From: Candidatus Bathyarchaeota archaeon
Lineage (GTDB): Archaea; Thermoproteota; Bathyarchaeia; Bathyarchaeales; Bathycorpusculaceae
Reading direction: 5' to 3'
DNA: 64,000 bases
Assembly (NCBI GenBank): GCA_026014725.1
Contig: JAOZHV010000052.1
Location: 177,259-241,258, forward strand
The notes beneath the pieces were generated by a model. The model saw only the letters and a program-made list of their open reading frames with translations, was not told the origin of the DNA and ran no database searches. The number at the start of each line of letters is the position of its first letter. Position 1 is the first letter of the stretch. The position numbers and the translations under genes were made by a program. Below, one piece after another: positions 60,893 through 64,000 of the stretch.

Positions 60893-63424
60893 ATGCACTT
60901 TAAGAAAACAATAGCAGTGCTGTTACTTTTCGCTTTTGTATCAACGATAGTTACAACTTTACCAATAACTGTCAATGCACAGGCAACACCTACCATGAAA
61001 ACCTATCCTATCATCGAAGCCATTCCAAACCCAGTCGGGCGAGGCGAGCAAACCTTAATCAGAACAGGGATTCTGCAGCAAGCAGCATCCGTAAACTACG
61101 GTTGGACAGGTGTAACAGTAACCGTTGTTAGACCTGACAATACAACAGAGACGCTCGGGCCGTTCAAAACTGACTCAACAGGCGCAACCTTCACAATATA
61201 TACACCTACACAGGTCGGAACATATAAGCTGACAACACACTTCCCACAGCAAACAAACCCTGTAGGTTTCCTCAACTATGAATCAGGCGCGTTTATCGCT
61301 GCAGGCACTATAATGCAAGCAAGTACGAGTGAAACGATAGATCTTATTGTAAATGAAGAACCAACACGATTCTATCCAGATCAACCTCTTCCAGCAGAAT
61401 ACTGGAGCCGACCAATAGACCCACAACTAAGGTCGTGGTACTCAATCTCAGGCAACTGGGTTGAAAGACCAGACAACTCGCTAGCCCTCTACAACGACGA
61501 TGCACCAGAAACTGCTCACGTTCTATGGGCAAGACCATTGACAACTGGAGGCTTAGCAGGAGGCCTGTTTGGCGAAGACGGAATTCCAGCAACATCTGAG
61601 ACAGGAGACGCTTACGAAGGCAAATTCCCAGGCTCAGTGATTCTAAACGGAATCCTCTACTACCAAAGAACAGACAGCAGAAGGGAAACTGCCCCAGCAA
61701 TCATCGCAATTGATCTGCACACTGGCGAAGAATGGTTGTTCAGAAACAACACTGTACTATCTTTCGGTCAAGTATTCTGGTTCGACAGCTACAACTATGA
61801 CGGTGTATTCACCTACATCTGGTCAGTCGTTGGTAACACTTGGATTGCATATGACCCCTTCACTGGCAATGAACAGATGAGAATTACAAACATGCCTTCA
61901 GGCGTTAGAGCACGTGGTCCAAAGGGTGAAATCCTACTCTACCAAATTGACTATGCTAATCGCTGGTTAGCTCTTTGGAACTCAACTGACTGCGGTCTTC
62001 AGAATGCGGTTATCGGTACTCCTGACTATGGCAGTTGGGGCAACACAGCACACGGAGGATCATTGAATACAACGAAAGGATTAGTTGGAACAGACCCGAG
62101 AAGCTACTCATGGAACGTTACTATCCCAGCCGGATTAGCAGCTAGCTCATCATTCTTTACACCAATATTGAAGGTTTTTCCAGACAGAGTAATGTCAGTG
62201 GTATTCAATCTTACACAGGTACGAGTATGGGCAGTAAGCACTGAACCAGGACGACGCGGCCAATTGTTATTTGACAAAACATGGAAAGCACCAGCTGAAT
62301 GGCTAGAAGGCTCCAACACTCTACACTACGTAGGCGCAACGAACGAAGCTAAAAACGGCGTCATTGCAATATGGAACAAAGAACTCAGAAAGCACTATGC
62401 CTTTAGCACTGAAACCGGAGAATACCTGTGGCAAACCGAATCAGAACACTACGCAAACGCCTATGGATGGGGCAACGTCGAACACACATGGTACTTTGCT
62501 TATGACCACCTCTACTCAACAGGTGTCTCAGGCATACTATATGCCTACGACCTCAAGACAGGCAAAACAGACTGGACATATGAACTGACAGACCCATACA
62601 ATGAACCAGTCACCGGCGAGAACTGGTGGGGCTGGATATCCTTGATTGCCGACGGAAAACTTTACGTTGGTACTCTTGAACACTCAGCTGAGAACCCACT
62701 ACCGCGCGGTGCACCATTCATCTGCCTAAATGCTACTGATGGTAGCGTAATTTGGCGTGTTAATGGTATGTTCCGTCAGACTCGTTGGGGTGGCAACGCG
62801 ATTATCGGCGACAGCATCATAGCAACCATGGACACCTATGACCAACGCGTGTACGCTATCGGTAAAGGCCCAAGCGCAATAACCGCTACTGCACCGGATG
62901 TTTCAGTAGAACTCGGCAAATCTGTCATCATAAAAGGCACCGTCACTGACATTTCCCCAGGCACCAAGGACTCGGCTATAGCAATGCGGTTCCCCAATGG
63001 TGTTGCAGCAGTTTCTGACGAGAGCCAAAGCGACTGGATGCTATACGTCTACAAACAATTCAGTTGCCCAGCAAATGTAACCGGAGTCCCAGTAACTATC
63101 GATGTCATCGACGCTAACGGCAACTATAGAAACATCGGCACCACAACAAGCGATGGAACTGGCTTCTACAGTTTCGCTTGGGAACCAGATATTCCAGGCA
63201 AGTACACTGTACTAGCAACATTCGGTGGATCTAAAGCGTATTATCCATCGACTGCTCAGACTGCTTTCGTTGTTGACGAAGCACCACCAGCTAGCGCTGC
63301 ACCAACTGAAACGCCGCCATCAGTAGCTGACATGTACTTCATACCGATGTCAATCGGTATTTTAGTGGCAATAATAGTAATAGGCGCAATCCTAGCACTG
63401 CTACTATTAAGGAAACGACCATAA
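60893..63424 (+). CDS. Exported PQQ-like beta-propeller surface protein
   Basis: 843 residues. Signal peptide (KKTIAVLLLFAFVSTIVTTLP), an Ig-like domain (about 30-145), a propeller with repeated strands around GEEWLFRNN, AYDPFTGNEQMR, GEYLWQTESEHY, LYAYDLKTGKTDW and FICLNATDGSVIWRVNG (about 170-660), an Ig-like domain near the end and a Pro/Thr linker leading to the anchor ADMYFIPMSIGILVAIIVIG + RKRP. Such proteins form large surface families in some archaea. Function likely structural or carbohydrate/redox cofactor binding. The ATG at 60893 follows GGGAGAAA. Confidence 0.8.
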   Translation: MHFKKTIAVLLLFAFVSTIVTTLPITVNAQATPTMKTYPIIEAIPNPVGRGEQTLIRTGILQQAASVNYGWTGVTVTVVRPDNTTETLGPFKTDSTGATFTIYTPTQVGTYKLTTHFPQQTNPVGFLNYESGAFIAAGTIMQASTSETIDLIVNEEPTRFYPDQPLPAEYWSRPIDPQLRSWYSISGNWVERPDNSLALYNDDAPETAHVLWARPLTTGGLAGGLFGEDGIPATSETGDAYEGKFPGSVILNGILYYQRTDSRRETAPAIIAIDLHTGEEWLFRNNTVLSFGQVFWFDSYNYDGVFTYIWSVVGNTWIAYDPFTGNEQMRITNMPSGVRARGPKGEILLYQIDYANRWLALWNSTDCGLQNAVIGTPDYGSWGNTAHGGSLNTTKGLVGTDPRSYSWNVTIPAGLAASSSFFTPILKVFPDRVMSVVFNLTQVRVWAVSTEPGRRGQLLFDKTWKAPAEWLEGSNTLHYVGATNEAKNGVIAIWNKELRKHYAFSTETGEYLWQTESEHYANAYGWGNVEHTWYFAYDHLYSTGVSGILYAYDLKTGKTDWTYELTDPYNEPVTGENWWGWISLIADGKLYVGTLEHSAENPLPRGAPFICLNATDGSVIWRVNGMFRQTRWGGNAIIGDSIIATMDTYDQRVYAIGKGPSAITATAPDVSVELGKSVIIKGTVTDISPGTKDSAIAMRFPNGVAAVSDESQSDWMLYVYKQFSCPANVTGVPVTIDVIDANGNYRNIGTTTSDGTGFYSFAWEPDIPGKYTVLATFGGSKAYYPSTAQTAFVVDEAPPASAAPTETPPSVADMYFIPMSIGILVAIIVIGAILALLLLRKRP

Positions 63425-63846
63425 GCATGGCATAAACAAAACTTCCCTCCCCTTTTTTAGTTTCAATAACATCTCTAAATTTATCTAGTTAGCTAACTGA
63501 CCCAACACTGTTCTAATAATATCCAAGTTTTCAGCATTCACCTCTGGAGGCGCAGACAAAGTCAAGCTGATACCCATACTATTTCAATCGCATTCGTCTC
63601 ACCAGATTTCTGAACTTTTCATCGACTCCGCAATATCAATAATTGAAAGAGAAACCTATATGGTGACGGTGACTCCTTTTCGGTTTAATTATTTCAGTCA
63701 ATCACCCATCTATACATGATTTGGTGACCTGCAAATTAGAATAACTCTTCTACAAATTTCGGGATAAACAAACACCAAACCTGATAAATACTGGCTCAAG
63801 ATGTCAAAAACAAAAAAGGGGAAATGTTGTTTTTGTTGTGTGTTTT
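63425..63846. other. 422-base convergent intergenic region
   Basis: Between two convergent paralogous surface-protein genes. A T-rich terminator (CCTTTTTTAGTTTC, about 63454-63467) serves the left gene, and the minus-strand T run of CCCCTTTTTTGTTTTTGAC (63809-63827) the right one. I see no gene or repeat in the middle. Confidence 0.45.
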
Positions 63847-64000
63847 TTATGGGCGTTTTTTGAGCAGTAGTAGTGCTAGGATTGCGCCAACTACTATGAT
63901 TGCGATTATTACTCCGGCCATTGCGGGCACAAAGTACATGTCAGCTACTGATGGCGGCGTTTCTGTGGGCGCGGCAGTGGCTTCTGGCTGTGGACTGACG
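63847..64000 (-). CDS. C-terminal part of a second surface protein (partial)
   Basis: About 50 residues at the window edge: a Pro/Thr-rich linker, APTETPPSVADMYFVPAMAG, a transmembrane helix (VIIAIIVVGAILALLLL) and KKRP before the stop. The tail equals that of the 843-residue protein in nearly every residue, so it is a convergent paralog whose body lies beyond the window. Confidence 0.8.
   Translation of the reverse strand, partial: VSPQPEATAAPTETPPSVADMYFVPAMAGVIIAIIVVGAILALLLLKKRP

Noticed and set aside
1..64000. CRISPR array or insertion sequence
   Set aside because: No regularly spaced identical repeats with unique spacers and no transposase frame; the 55.7-55.9 kb repeats are degenerate and too few.

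Overview
The window is a continuous piece of an archaeal chromosome. It carries a thermosome, a CDC48 ATPase, TFB, Gar1, L7Ae, eS28, eL24, aEF1B, and the proteasome alpha / SBDS / exosome / eL43 / Pcc1 block. TATA-box promoters lie about 25 bases before the inferred transcript starts. Several surface proteins have an N-terminal signal and a C-terminal membrane anchor. I see no methanogenesis genes. The gene mix fits a TACK-type archaeon, most likely of the Bathyarchaeia; that placement is inference from gene content only.

Layout. 1-2.4 kb: a truncated LeuA-family synthase, a vapBC pair and a cupin. 2.4-9 kb: small zinc-ribbon and membrane proteins and three exported proteins (transglutaminase-like, glycosidase-like, parallel beta-helix). 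9-11 kb: a PAC4-like proteasome assembly chaperone, a GNAT enzyme and Sua5. 11-15.6 kb: a glycan cluster of GT4, (alpha/alpha)6 glycosidase, CBS protein and GH130, with a divergent second GH130. 15.8-21.8 kb: DUF326 Cys-rich protein, hemerythrins, thermosome, thymidylate synthase. 21.8-26.4 kb: exported cyclophilin, membrane proteins, an ORC-like/DUF4143 ATPase and tRNA-Gly(UCC). 26.8-30 kb: zinc finger, aEF1B and CDC48. 30-33.9 kb: an accessory island with an isolated phage-type terminase pair and a restriction-modification pair. 34-37.5 kb: DUF116, TFB-Gar1, L7Ae-S28e-L24e. 38-44.3 kb: a lysine operon dapA-dapB-asd-lysA-dapF-dapL. 44.7-48 kb: a sulfur-mobilisation operon (desulfurase, IscU, SufS). 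48-54.4 kb: a surface-glycan region (deacetylase/acyltransferase fusion, two GT4, radical SAM, GT2). 54.4-60.6 kb: a regulator, two small proteins, a repeat-rich intergenic region and the proteasome-exosome superoperon. 60.9-64 kb: a large exported PQQ-propeller protein and the tail of a convergent paralog.

The most unusual signal is a family of four dispersed elements (about 2.65, 26.73, 55.99 and 60.67 kb). Each has a TATA box followed at once by GGGGGAT or a close variant, then GCAGAGCAACAAA or a close variant. Two copies 34 kb apart on opposite strands agree at 38 of 39 positions. Three copies lie 120-250 bases upstream of translation, transcription-factor or proteasome genes that have their own TATA boxes. 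The fourth points away from any gene. They look like small-RNA genes or a regulatory element family that no coding feature explains. Next to the third copy are three degenerate tandem repeats with the same CTATAGGGGGT core.

Functionally the window couples protein quality control (thermosome, CDC48, proteasome alpha, PAC4-like chaperone), RNA processing, lysine and Fe-S/thiolation supply, and an extensive surface-glycan and exported-protein repertoire.
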